In this document: positions 45,495 to 54,892 of the stretch, in pieces
How positions within the stretch are numbered: position 1 is the stretch's first letter
Layout: each line of letters starts with the position of its first letter
From: Halictus rubicundus
Taxonomy: Eukaryota; Arthropoda; Insecta; Hymenoptera; Halictidae
NCBI RefSeq assembly: GCF_050948215.1
Contig: NW_027488885.1
Coordinates: 1-64,000, forward strand
Length of the DNA stretch: 64,000 nt
Reading direction: 5' to 3'
Position numbers and translations under genes: made by a program
Notes under the pieces: generated by a model
Seen by the model: the letters and a program-made list of their open reading frames with translations, nothing else
The model's database searches: none
Told to the model about the DNA's origin: nothing

Positions 45495-48400
45495 ATGATC
45501 CAATGCCTGGCGGAGTGGGGGGTTGGCCTGGCCGTCGCCACGGAGCCGTACAGGGTCCCGGACCATCCACACTGGTCCGGTGACCTTGACGGCTCCGTGG
45601 CGATGTGGTGGGATCGCCATCCGGCGAGTGTACCCCCCTGCTCCGTGGTCGAACGGGGCAGGGGGATGATTTTAGTGAAGTGGGGAGGACTTCTGGTCGT
45701 GGGGTGCTACAACTCACCCAGCTGCGACTCCGCCGAACTCGGGTTGTTTTTGGACCGGCTGGGGCTGATGATAGCCCCATATATAGCCGGTCCGGTGTTG
45801 GTCCTGGGGGACCTCAATGCGAGGTCCACCACGTGGGGTAACCCCAGGACCAACACCCGAGGCGGAGTCCTAGAAGACTGGGCGGAGGGGATGGAGCTCC
45901 GGTTGATTAACCGGGGCTCCGTGCCTACGTGCGTGAGGTGGAACGGCTGGTCCATTGTGGACGTTACGTTTGCGACGGCCGCCGCCTCACGCCGTGTGTC
46001 CAATTGGCGGGTCCTTGATGGAGAGACCTTGTCGGACCACTGCTACGTCCTGATGGACGTGGCAGTGGTCTCGGACCCGCCGTTGGACACGCCCCTCCGA
46101 CGTGGCACCCCTTCAGCGCCAAGATGGGCGCTGAAGCGACTAGACGGGGACCTGTTGAGGGCCGTGATTATCGGCTCCGCCTGGCCTTCGGCCAGGGAGC
46201 GCGGGGTGAATGAGGGGGCGGCCTGGATTCGGGACACGTTACAAATGATTTGTGACGTGGCGATGCCCCGGGTCCAGGCTCAGCCCCCGAGAAAGACCGT
46301 TTACTGGTGGTCGGGCGGGCTGGCCGAACTCCGTTGTTCGGCCGGCCGTGCCCGCCGCCAGTACACCCGCGCCCGTCGCCGCCATTTCCTGGGCGGCGAC
46401 GCGGAGCCGAGGGTCGCCGAGCTGTACAGGGAGTACAGATCGGCGGCCGTGGCCCTCAAGCGAGCTATTGCCGCAGCTAAGGCCAGGGCCTGGGACGAGC
46501 TCCTGCTCACCCTCCGTGACGATCCGTGGGGACGCCCATATAAGGCGGTGCTTGGGAAGCTCCGCCCCCGGGCGTCCCCTGTCACGGAGAGGTTGGACCC
46601 GGAACTTCTGGGGCGCGTTATCGATACCCTCTTCCCCCTCGCGGAGGAGGGGAGGTGGGTACGCGCCCCAGGTCCGACCATGGGATGGTCGGACGAGTTC
46701 CGGGTCACCGAGCTGGAGCTTGACCGGGCCGTCCGGGAGCTCCGGGCCGGGGGCAAGAAGGCCCCTGGCCCCGATGGGGTTCCCGGGAGCGTAATGATCT
46801 TAGCCATAGAGGTCGTCGCCCCGGCGTTCAGGAGCGTCATGGACGCGAGCCTGCGCCGGGGAGTCTTCCCCACTGTTTGGAAGCAAGCGTGCCTGGTTCT
46901 CCTCCACAAGGAGGGGAAACCCGCAGAGTCTCCCTCTGCATACCGGCCGGTATGTTTACTCGACGAGGCGGGCAAGCTATTCGAAAGAATAATTGCCGCC
47001 CGCCTCGTCGAGCACCTGTCGCGGGGTGGTCCCGACCTGAGCGACAGCCAGTATGGATTCCGGAGGGGGCGCTCTACAATAGACGCATTAGAGCGTCTGC
47101 GCCTCCTCCGGGAAAGGGCTGTCGCTCGGGGCGGGGTGTTGATGGCTGTTTCGTTGGACATATCTAACGCTTTCAACACCCTGCCCTGGTCGGAGATAAT
47201 GGGGGCCCTGGACCATTTCCAGGTGCCCCCTTATCTCCGGGAGGTGGTCGGCGACTATCTCCGCGACAGGGAGGTGGTGTTCACCGGCCGGTATGGCATG
47301 GTTTATACGAGGGAGACGCACCGCGGGGTTCCACAGGGGTCGGTCCTTGGGCCACTCCTGTGGAACCTAGCGTATGACGCGGTGCTGCGGGTTGTCCTCC
47401 CCCCCGATACGGGTGTCATCTGTTATGCAGATGACACCCTGGTTTATGCCGAGGGGGAGGACTGGAGGAGGACCAGGCACCTTGCTGAGGCCGCCCTGGA
47501 CTGCGTGGTCGGGCGAATCCGCAGAATGGGTCTGACGGTGGCCGCCGCAAAGACCGAGGCGATCTGGTTATACGGATCGTCTCGGTCGCCGCGGCCACCC
47601 CGTGGTCGGGACCTGTGGATTCGCGTCGCTGAAACCTCCGTCGCGATCGGGCCCAGGATGAGGTACCTGGGCCTGATCATAGACGGCCGCTGGCGATTCG
47701 ATGGACACTTCGAGCTCCTCGCCCCCCGACTAGAGAAGACGGCAGCCGCATTGGCGCGGCTGCTGCCGAATGTCGGGGGGCCGGATTTGAATGTACGCCG
47801 CCTCTATGTGGAGGTGGTGCGGTCTATAGCCCTGTATGGGGCCCCCGTATGGCACCGCTCGCTCGAGGCCAGCACGCCCAGCCGCAAGCTCTTTGAAAGA
47901 GTGCGGCGGCGGCTGGCCTTGCGGGTCATACGGGGGTACCGCACCATCTCCACCGAGGCGGCGGGACTCCTCGCCGTGATTCCACCCTTCACTGTGGTGG
48001 CGGCGGAGCGGGCGAAGCTATACCACATCGCCCGCTCCTTCCGCCGCCCGCCGGGGGTGGAACTCACGCGCGAGGAGGAGTCGGAGCTCGAGGGCCAGAA
48101 TCGCCAGGCCCGGACGGAAGCTTTTTCGGAGTGGAGGGCGCTGCTAACGCCCTCCACACGTCCGATTGTCCGGGCCCTCCTGCCCATATTTTATATATGG
48201 TGCGGGAGGCGGGGAAGGTTGACCTTCCGCCTCACGCAGGTGCTCTCCGGCCATGGCTGTTTTGAAGAGTACCTGCACAGAATGGGGCGGGAGCCGACGG
48301 CGCAGTGCCAACACTGCGGCGAAGATGTCGACACGGCGCGGCACACTCTGGAGGAGTGCCCTGCTTGGGCCGGGCCGCGCCGTGTCCTGCGAACCGCAGT

Positions 48401-48761
48401 GGGCGGGTGGGACCTCGCGCTGCCGACCGTGGTCGACCACATGGTCGACAGCGTGGGGTCGTGGAATGCGGTGGCCTCCTTCTGCGAGGATGTTATCAAG
48501 CAGAAGGAGGCCGCCGAGCGGGCCCGGGAACGGGACCCGGGCTCCGCGAGGAGGGTGTGGGCGCGGGGACGACCCCCGCGCCGGCGTGTGCCCCCCACGA
48601 GGGGGGCGGTGAGGGATGGGAGGGCGCGGGGGTCTCCCCCGCGTCAACCATTGCCCCCGGGAGTGGGGGGCGGAGGGGGTTTGGCGCGGGGAGTATCCCC
48701 GCGCCCTGTTTCGCCCCCACCTGTGGGGGCGCTGAATTTGGGGGCCCGGGGTGCGAGCTGA
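45495..48761 (+). CDS. Non-LTR retrotransposon ORF2: endonuclease and reverse transcriptase (N-terminus missing)
   Basis: 1088 codons open from ATG 45495. The same frame continues upstream only to the repeat junction near 45473, so the true start is lost. Endonuclease: ATEPY (catalytic Glu region), GDLNA with Asp 106, and SDH with Asp 181/His 182. Reverse transcriptase: YRPVCLLDEAGKLFE, VPQGSVLGPLLWN, and the Y-A-D-D box at 644-647. C-terminal knuckle CQHCGEDVDTARHTLEEC from residue 938. The endonuclease would nick telomere-like DNA and the RT would prime on it. With ORF1 and the N-terminal endonuclease motif gone, this copy should be inactive although the rest is intact. Confidence 0.93.
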   Translation: MIQCLAEWGVGLAVATEPYRVPDHPHWSGDLDGSVAMWWDRHPASVPPCSVVERGRGMILVKWGGLLVVGCYNSPSCDSAELGLFLDRLGLMIAPYIAGPVLVLGDLNARSTTWGNPRTNTRGGVLEDWAEGMELRLINRGSVPTCVRWNGWSIVDVTFATAAASRRVSNWRVLDGETLSDHCYVLMDVAVVSDPPLDTPLRRGTPSAPRWALKRLDGDLLRAVIIGSAWPSARERGVNEGAAWIRDTLQMICDVAMPRVQAQPPRKTVYWWSGGLAELRCSAGRARRQYTRARRRHFLGGDAEPRVAELYREYRSAAVALKRAIAAAKARAWDELLLTLRDDPWGRPYKAVLGKLRPRASPVTERLDPELLGRVIDTLFPLAEEGRWVRAPGPTMGWSDEFRVTELELDRAVRELRAGGKKAPGPDGVPGSVMILAIEVVAPAFRSVMDASLRRGVFPTVWKQACLVLLHKEGKPAESPSAYRPVCLLDEAGKLFERIIAARLVEHLSRGGPDLSDSQYGFRRGRSTIDALERLRLLRERAVARGGVLMAVSLDISNAFNTLPWSEIMGALDHFQVPPYLREVVGDYLRDREVVFTGRYGMVYTRETHRGVPQGSVLGPLLWNLAYDAVLRVVLPPDTGVICYADDTLVYAEGEDWRRTRHLAEAALDCVVGRIRRMGLTVAAAKTEAIWLYGSSRSPRPPRGRDLWIRVAETSVAIGPRMRYLGLIIDGRWRFDGHFELLAPRLEKTAAALARLLPNVGGPDLNVRRLYVEVVRSIALYGAPVWHRSLEASTPSRKLFERVRRRLALRVIRGYRTISTEAAGLLAVIPPFTVVAAERAKLYHIARSFRRPPGVELTREEESELEGQNRQARTEAFSEWRALLTPSTRPIVRALLPIFYIWCGRRGRLTFRLTQVLSGHGCFEEYLHRMGREPTAQCQHCGEDVDTARHTLEECPAWAGPRRVLRTAVGGWDLALPTVVDHMVDSVGSWNAVASFCEDVIKQKEAAERARERDPGSARRVWARGRPPRRRVPPTRGAVRDGRARGSPPRQPLPPGVGGGGGLARGVSPRPVSPPPVGALNLGARGAS

Positions 48762-49335
48762 CCCGGGCCCCCGGGGGGGAGCGTAGCTCCCCCCGTGATT
48801 GGCCGACACCCTCGGGATAGTTTTCCCGGTTAGTGGGGGGTGTCGGTCCCCCCTCCCCCCGATAGGGGAGGGGGACCGTGGGGGGTTTTTGGGGAAAGGA
48901 AGGGTCGGGGCGTGCCGGATCGCGCCTCCGACGGCCCTTCCTTCCGGTGGCGGCGTCCTCTTGCTCTGGCCGGGGCTGGTTCCTTCGGGACACCGGCCCC
49001 GAGCGGGGCACGAGGACTCCGGGAGCTGTGGGTGGACCGAGCTGGGGCTCGGGAAGCCCAATCCGAAGGCTCCAGGGATGGGGACACCGGGCGGGTCCCT
49101 CCGCCCGGGGTCTTACAGAGTAGGCAGTGGGGGAGGCTAACCCCCTCCCCCGGGGTGGCATGTATTAGCTGGGAGGTGTCCTGTTGAGTACTCGCGTGAT
49201 CCAGGCACCTCCCCGGTAGCTTAGGTGGGCGTGGGTTATTAGTGGGTACCCCTTGGGGATTTCCCCCAAGGGCAGTCCCACATAACCCCGACTACCCCCA
49301 GGGAGTCGGGGAATGCGTAAAGCATTTTCCCACGG
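48762..49335 (+). other. 3' UTR of the non-LTR element
   Basis: GC-rich, non-coding, with several G/C-rich inverted stretches. It is repeated as copy 2 at 49393-49894 with few changes. Confidence 0.85.
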
Positions 49336-49351
49336 AAAAAAAAAAAAAAAA

Positions 49352-49392
49352 GGGTTAGGGTTAGGGTTAGGGTTAGGGTTAGGGTTAGGGTT
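49352..49392 (+). repeat. TTAGGG array between two retrotransposon copies
   Basis: Starts GGGTTAGGG after the poly(A) tail and continues as about seven perfect TTAGGG units to copy 2. The six-base unit differs from the common insect TTAGG. Confidence 0.95.
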
Positions 49393-49913
49393 GGGGGGTG
49401 TCGGTCCGTCCCTCCCCGATTGGGGAGGGGGATCCGTGGGGGGATTGGGGAAAGGAAGGGTCGGGGCGTGCCGGATCACGCCTCCGACGGCCCTTCCTTC
49501 CGGTGGCGGCGTCTTCTTGTCTCGGCCGGGGCTGGTTCCTTCGAGACACCGGCCCCGAGCGGGACACGAAGACTCCGGGAGCTGTGGGTGGACCCAGCTG
49601 GGGCTCGGGAAGCCCAATCCGAAGGCTCCAGGGATGGGGACACCGGGCGGGTCCCTCCGCCCGGGGTCTTATAGCGTAGGCAGTGGGGGAGGTTAACCCC
49701 TCCCCCGGGGTGGCATGTATTAGCTGGGAGGTGTCCTGTTGAGTACTCGCGTGATCCAGGCACCTCCCCTGTAGCTTAGGTGGGCGTGAGGTTTTAGTGG
49801 GTAGTCTCCGGGGGCTTCGCCCCTCGGAGAGAATCCCACATAACCCCGGCTTCCCCCAGGGAGTCGGGGTATGTATAAAACATTTCCTCACGATAAAAAA
49901 AAAAAAAAAAAAA
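49393..49913 (+). mobile_element. Second, 3'-end-only copy of the telomere-repeat retrotransposon
   Basis: Begins GGGGGGTGTCGG directly after TTAGGG repeats and follows the 3' UTR of copy 1 closely, diverging most near 49795-49835. It ends in a 19-A tail (49895-49913) followed by GGGTTAGGG. A strongly 5'-truncated insertion with the same orientation and target as copy 1. Confidence 0.93.
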
Positions 49914-49928
49914 GGGTTAGGGTTAGGG
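49914..49928 (+). repeat. Short TTAGGG array
   Basis: GGGTTAGGGTTAGGG, then an abrupt change to the dispersed repeat that starts GTCGAAAGAG. Confidence 0.9.
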
Positions 49929-49929
49929 T

Positions 49930-50210
49930 CGAAAGAGCCGCGGAGAGTCGAAGCGTTCGGAAAAGATGAAAGACTGGCGTGAGCTCAGGCCTTTTTAAAT
50001 AAAAAAATAAACTTTTTCATTATTAATTATTTTTCTATCGGACTTTCACCAACATACTCGTGGCATTTTTCTAAGGAAAACGGTACCAAATATGACAAAA
50101 TTCCGATGATATTTACTTGTGTAATCAACGACGGAAGTTTCGGACGCAAAGAAGGACAGCATATGAAAAGAAAGAGACGCGGCGAGTCCTTCCCGTCTCG
50201 AGTTCGACAG
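49930..50210 (+). repeat. Dispersed repeat family A, copy 1
   Basis: Contains GCGGAGAGTCGAAGCGTTCG, then an AAAGACTGGCGTGA-like stretch, an AT-rich part with CATTATTAATTATTTT, and a CACCAACATACTCGTGGCAT-like part. Related copies lie at about 59096-59400 (+), 59425-59545 (inverted), 60060-60250 (+), with a partial one at 21095-21170. It directly abuts the TTAGGG repeats here. Confidence 0.8.
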
Positions 50211-51103
50211 CTTGGTTTTCGCCGCGGACAAATAGATGTGGTTACTAATGTATATGTATTGACAATTACTCACAGAAAGTTAAATTTAACAATACAATTA
50301 ATGATTATACATAAAGTTTATTGCTTATAAAATATAAAGAATATTAAATGTAAAGAAACAATTCTATAAGGTATAAAAAATAGCAAACAATAGAATTATA
50401 ATTAAAACTTAAAATGACAGACACTTTTCAAAACTTTTATCTCTAGCTCTATGTTAGGGATACACAAGCTGAAAATTTCATCGAAATCGGTTGACGGAGA
50501 AAAAAACAACGTGCATTGCAAGATATAAGAATCTGTGTATCTGTGTGTTTGTACAAATAGCAATAATACTGCCACCAAATAGCTTTATATGGATAAGATC
50601 CGTCGAAAGTTAGTTTCATTACATAACACTTTTATTTCGTTACTACCTTTACTTGAATAATTGCAGTCCAGCATTAGAAGTGGTATTATCGGTTAAATAA
50701 GTAAAAAAAAATAATTTTCTGTTTGTTACTACGGATCACAATAAGAACGATTGAATTTTGTCATTACTTGAATATTGTATTTATTCTTTTTGTTTATTCT
50801 ATAACTATTACAGAATATATTTTGTTGAATAATCATTATTTTATAAATATCGCAATAAGTTCCAAATTAATTAATTACACCTATAAACTATCGATTATAA
50901 AATAATGATTACAATGGTGAATAATATGGAAAATAAGAAGGCAATAATAGTGTAATGAAATTATACAATAAAAAATAATTATTTTCATTCTACGCATTAT
51001 CCGTTTATTTATTGCCTATGTCACTGACGTTTCTTCCGTAATTCACGAGCAAATGTTCTATTTAGGTAGCGAGCGCGGCATGTTTAGCGATGTTGGTATT
51101 TGA
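50211..51103. other. Non-coding, AT-rich
   Basis: No gene supported. 50440-50560 (TTAGGGATACACAAGCTGAAA...) has the look of an insect SINE/LINE 3' region, but no boundary can be set. Confidence 0.4.
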
Positions 51104-51421
51104 GATCAGTGATAGTTCCACTTTCTTAGTTCCACAACCGACGAGAGTATCTCGACATTGGGGCCGTTACCGACCGATCCCAGCACCCACCTGGGACCCA
51201 CTTTGAGACACGCAGTTTAACACGGGGGCTGGCAGTCTTTATATATATCTCGTCGGTGCTGGCAGTCTTTATATACATCTCGTCGGTGGATCAGTGATAG
51301 TTCCAAGTTCTTAGTTCCACAACTGACGAGAGTATCTCGACGTTGGGGCACCGACGAGATATATATAAACAAAGATTGCCAGCCCCCGTGTTAAACTGCG
51401 AGTCTCAAAGTGGGTCCCAGC
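51104..51421. repeat. Compact composite of direct and inverted repeats
   Basis: A 61-bp direct repeat occurs at 51104-51164 and 51289-51349 (GATCAGTGATAGTTCCA...). Two 30-bp tandem units start GCTGGCAGTCTTTATATA at 51228 and 51258. The stretch 51190-51257 recurs inverted at 51351-51421 (CTGGGACCCACTTTGAGAC at the outer end). No ORF. Likely a foldback-type mobile element or rearranged remnant. Confidence 0.85.
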
Positions 51422-51819
51422 ACAGACGAGGTATAGGACTAGACCAATCACCATATGGGGCTTCGTGTCTCATATGTAAACAACTGGTTTTCTTACGCCC
51501 TCTACGCTGACGAACGATAACTGCTGGAACTAGATCCACAAGAATGATAAAATCTGGTCAAATACAAATGATTGACGAGTTATGTACGGGATGACTATAT
51601 GTTCAAATTATATTTTTTTATTAGATGTCATAAAAAATATAATATTAATTATTACAAATATAACATTAAATAAATATAGATACCACATTTTCAAATTATA
51701 GAAATACAATTTTCATACATTTATTTTATACATTTTATTTATACATTTCTCCATACGTATAATTATTATTCGTATTTCTATAATTTTTTAACACTATTGA
51801 TGCGCATCCATTTTGAATA
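51422..51819. other. Non-coding, AT-rich
   Basis: No feature supported; very AT-rich from 51600. Confidence 0.5.
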
Positions 51820-51821
51820 TA

Positions 51822-53656
51822 CAGGGTGGCCCACATAACTCTGAACAGCTCAATATCTCGAAAACTATGCCATCGATTTTAAAGTTCTTAGTTTTAAATT
51901 GCATGGAACTGAAGGGCCTTTCTGACTACATAAACGTGAAGTGGCCTCCCTTCCCCTTTAATGGGGGAGGGGAGGTACCTTTGTAATTTTAAATGGAACC
52001 CCGTATAAAATGTTACATATTTAGATTCTACCGGAAAAAACAAGTCAATTTTGTCTGAAACATTTTTTTGTCAGATACATCCATGATGAGATCTAACAGT
52101 TTGAAGTTTCGAGTTGCAGGTACTTGAAGCGCTCGGAAATAGCGTTATGGAATTATACGCGCTTGAGTCCTTTGCTTATTCATGAAGAAACACAAACAAC
52201 AATATTTACAATTCTTGAGTTTGACTCACATATCTATGAAAATGTTTTCAGTTTAGAGCTGTTATTCAAGCAGTAACATTGTGATTATGGCTACTTTTGA
52301 CACAGAAGTGAATATGTTATTAACGTTAGGTGTTTTTTGAACGTTATGGGATCAAAAAATGTCATGCAACATTTCATAATTTAGAAAAGCGGCTTCGCGA
52401 GCACGGTGAATTGTGTAAAAAAACTCGCAATAAACCTAAAGCTGTCACTAATGAAAATAATAGTGCCAGTATTCTTGCTGCAATTACATTAAATCCTCAT
52501 ATTAGTCAACGCACACTTGCACAAACATCACATATTAGTCGTTCATCAATTCAACGAATTTTGAAACGGCAAAAGTATCATCCTTATCACATGGTTTTAT
52601 CACAAGAGCTTTCGATAGCAGATTACGATCACCGCGTAAGATTTTGTGAGTGGCTGCAGGGTGTTGTGGAAAATGACTTTTTGTACATAATACTTTTTTC
52701 CGATGAGGCCACTTTTATGAATTCAGGGCATGTAAATAGACATAATCTGCATTATTGGGCCGTGGAAAACCCAAATTGGATGCGATGTGTTCCCTTTGAA
52801 CATCGATGGTCTTTAAATGTTTGGTGTGGCCTAATAGGAGATTTTGTGATTGGACCTTATTTTTTTCAAGAAACTGTAACATCTGCAAGTTATTGTGATT
52901 TCTTAAAAAATCATTTGCCTGCGCTTTTGGAAGATGTGCCACTGCACGTTAGAAGAGAAATGTGGTTCCAACAAGACGGCGCTCCTCCACATTTTGCAAT
53001 CATCACCAGGCAATTTTTGAACGAAAAATTTGGGAACAAATGGATAGATCGTGGGGGACCTCGTCAATGGCCTCCTCGATCCCCCGATCTAACACCATTA
53101 GATTTTTTCTTATGGGGATATGTAAATGACAAAGTTATGTTTGAACCGCCGACGACAAAAGAGGATATGAAACAAAGAATACATGACGCTTGCGCTTCAG
53201 TGACTCCCGAAATGTTAAAAAGTATTAGAACAACTTTGATGTTTCGAGTAAATAAATGTTTACAAGCCCGTGGAGGACATTTTGAACATTTAATTTAAAG
53301 TACATTTTATTTCTTCACGAATAAGCAAAGGACTCAAGCGCGCATAATTCCATAACGCTATTTCCGAGCGCTTCAAGTACCTACAACTCGAAACTTCAAA
53401 CTGTTATATCTCATCATGGAAGTATCTGACAAAAAAATGTTTCAGACAAAATTGACTTGTTTTTTCCGGTAGAATCTAAATATGTAACATTTTATAAAGG
53501 TACCACCCCTCCCCCGTTAAAAGGGAAGGGAGGCCACTTCACGTTTATGTAGTCAGAAAGGCCCTTCAGTTCCATGCAATTTAAGACTAAGAACTTTAAA
53601 ATCGATGGCATAGTTTTCGAGATATTGAGCTGTTCAGAGTTATGTGGGCCACCCTG
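51822..53656 (+). mobile_element. Mariner DD41D (rosa-like) element with TIRs over 300 bp
   Basis: TA at 51820-51821 and 53657-53658. The ends CAGGGTGGCCCACATAACTC and GAGTTATGTGGGCCACCCTG are exactly inverted at the tips. The inverted repeats continue, with few mismatches, for over 300 bases on each side (to about 52185 and from about 53317). It carries one transposase gene. Length 1835 bp. Confidence 0.95.
52330..53298 (+). CDS. Mariner transposase, DD41D type, N-terminus damaged
   Basis: 322 codons open to the stop at 53296-53298. HTH region, then SDEATF (first Asp), WFQQDGAPPH (second Asp) and SPDLTPLDFFLWG (third Asp). There are 41 residues between the second and third Asp, the spacing of the rosa-like DD41D group. 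A likely original start ATG (52287, MATFDTEVNMLLTLG) lies upstream in another frame and reaches a TGA near 52338, so a small deletion with frameshift has damaged the first about 30 residues. The catalytic core is complete. Cut-and-paste transposition at TA is the family role. Confidence 0.88.
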   Translation: MFFERYGIKKCHATFHNLEKRLREHGELCKKTRNKPKAVTNENNSASILAAITLNPHISQRTLAQTSHISRSSIQRILKRQKYHPYHMVLSQELSIADYDHRVRFCEWLQGVVENDFLYIILFSDEATFMNSGHVNRHNLHYWAVENPNWMRCVPFEHRWSLNVWCGLIGDFVIGPYFFQETVTSASYCDFLKNHLPALLEDVPLHVRREMWFQQDGAPPHFAIITRQFLNEKFGNKWIDRGGPRQWPPRSPDLTPLDFFLWGYVNDKVMFEPPTTKEDMKQRIHDACASVTPEMLKSIRTTLMFRVNKCLQARGGHFEHLI

Positions 53657-53658
53657 TA

Positions 53659-54120
53659 TTTTGTAACTGAATTTGAAAAAGAAATTAAATTGAAATTTAC
53701 TATATATTTTCATGTATATTTCATTTAAACAACATAAATTTTAGCTTTAAAGAATCATGTAAAATATCAATTAATATTAATTGTGAAATTCGAAAGAGTT
53801 AAGAATTAATTAATCAATAATTATGTAGTTGATCGTTTTTTGCGAGATGTCAATCTATGTGACTCAGAATGTAGTTGCGTTATTTTCTTTCACGTTTGTA
53901 GTGAGAAAATAAACGACGAACGCAATATGTAGTACGACACGTACGAACACAACTGCATTCATCGAGCTCGATCAGACTCGTCCAGTCGTGATGCCAGAAT
54001 CATGGGTCGCCGCGGCGCGGCGCGCCGTCCCACGCGGCGGGGGTGGGGGCAAACCCTTTCGCCGGCTTGGCCCCACTCAGACGTATCGTCGTCACATTAC
54101 CAAAATATCGAGCGCCTGAA
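53659..54120. other. Non-coding; CpG-rich patch at its right end
   Basis: AT-rich to about 53940, then a very CpG-rich patch (54000-54070) that abuts the left arm of the long hairpin. No gene supported. Confidence 0.45.
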
Positions 54121-54892
54121 CCGCAATCGATTCCCGGTTCGGCGAGACGCACATTTTGCTACAAATTTAAAACTAAAAAAGATACCAATGCGATATTTGG
54201 ACTAGAAATTTTTTTTAAATCGGGTTTGATGTCGTATACTGAAATATGTTCTATATTTCTGAAATAATTTTTATTGTTGATTTTTAAGATAAAGCCGGAT
54301 AAGATGGTCAAAAGTGCCTCCAAACCAAATTAATTTTTAGTCGCACCAGGCTCAACAAAAAATTACGAAAAAATTCATGAATATTCTATCTAATATCATA
54401 CACGACTGAGATTTTTTTCATAATTTTTGGTTTGCAAAATCGTTTTTTCGAAAAAAATTCATATTAATAATCACGATGAGACACAAATAACATAATAACA
54501 TAAACGTGGTCAACTGAAAACTTCGATATAAAATCGTCAATTTCATGCTTTCGGATTTGTTTAAAAATCGATTTTGCAACCAAAAATTATGAAAAAAATC
54601 TTAGTCGTGTATGATATTAGGTAGAATATTGATGAATTTTTTTTATAATTTTTTGTTGAGCATGGTGCGACTAAAAATAAATTTGGTTTGGGAGCACTTT
54701 TCATCATCTTATCTGGCTATATCTTAAAAATGGACAAAAAAAAATTACTTAAAAAATATAGAACTTATTTCTGTATACACCATTAAACCCGATTTTTAAA
54801 AAGAATTAGTCCTAATTTCGCATTGATATTTTCTTTTAGTTTAAAAGTTGTAGCAAAATGTGCGCTTCGCCGAACCGGGAATCGATTGCGCT
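54121..54892. repeat. Long hairpin: inverted repeat with arms of about 350 bp
   Basis: The left arm starts CCGCAATCGATTCCCGGTTC and the right arm ends with its near-complement GAACCGGGAATCGATTGCG. Matching pairs continue inward (for example CATAATTTTTGGTTTGCAAA against TTTTGCAACCAAAAATTATG) to a short centre near 54480-54530. The arms are imperfect. No ORF of interest. Either a foldback element or an inverted duplication; transcribed, it would form long double-stranded RNA. Confidence 0.85.

Larger units (their letters stand above)
45473..49351 (+). mobile_element. R1-clade (TRAS/SART-like) non-LTR retrotransposon, 5'-truncated
   Basis: Begins inside the endonuclease domain directly after CCCTAA repeats, continues through a long ORF, a GC-rich 3' UTR and a 16-A tail (49336-49351), and is followed by (TTAGGG)n. 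The apurinic-type endonuclease, RT and C-terminal CCHC knuckle, together with insertion in telomere-like repeats, are the hallmarks of the TRAS/SART group; the exact group is inference. Very GC-rich compared with the host DNA. Confidence 0.9.

Noticed and set aside
46301..49161. Long minus-strand open frames (up to 305 codons) across the non-LTR element
   Set aside because: They are antisense shadows of the GC-rich ORF2 and its 3' UTR; Arg/Pro/Gly-rich composition without domains.
49352..49928. A real chromosome end at the TTAGGG arrays
   Set aside because: Arrays are very short and are followed by 14 kb of ordinary sequence, so the site is internal.
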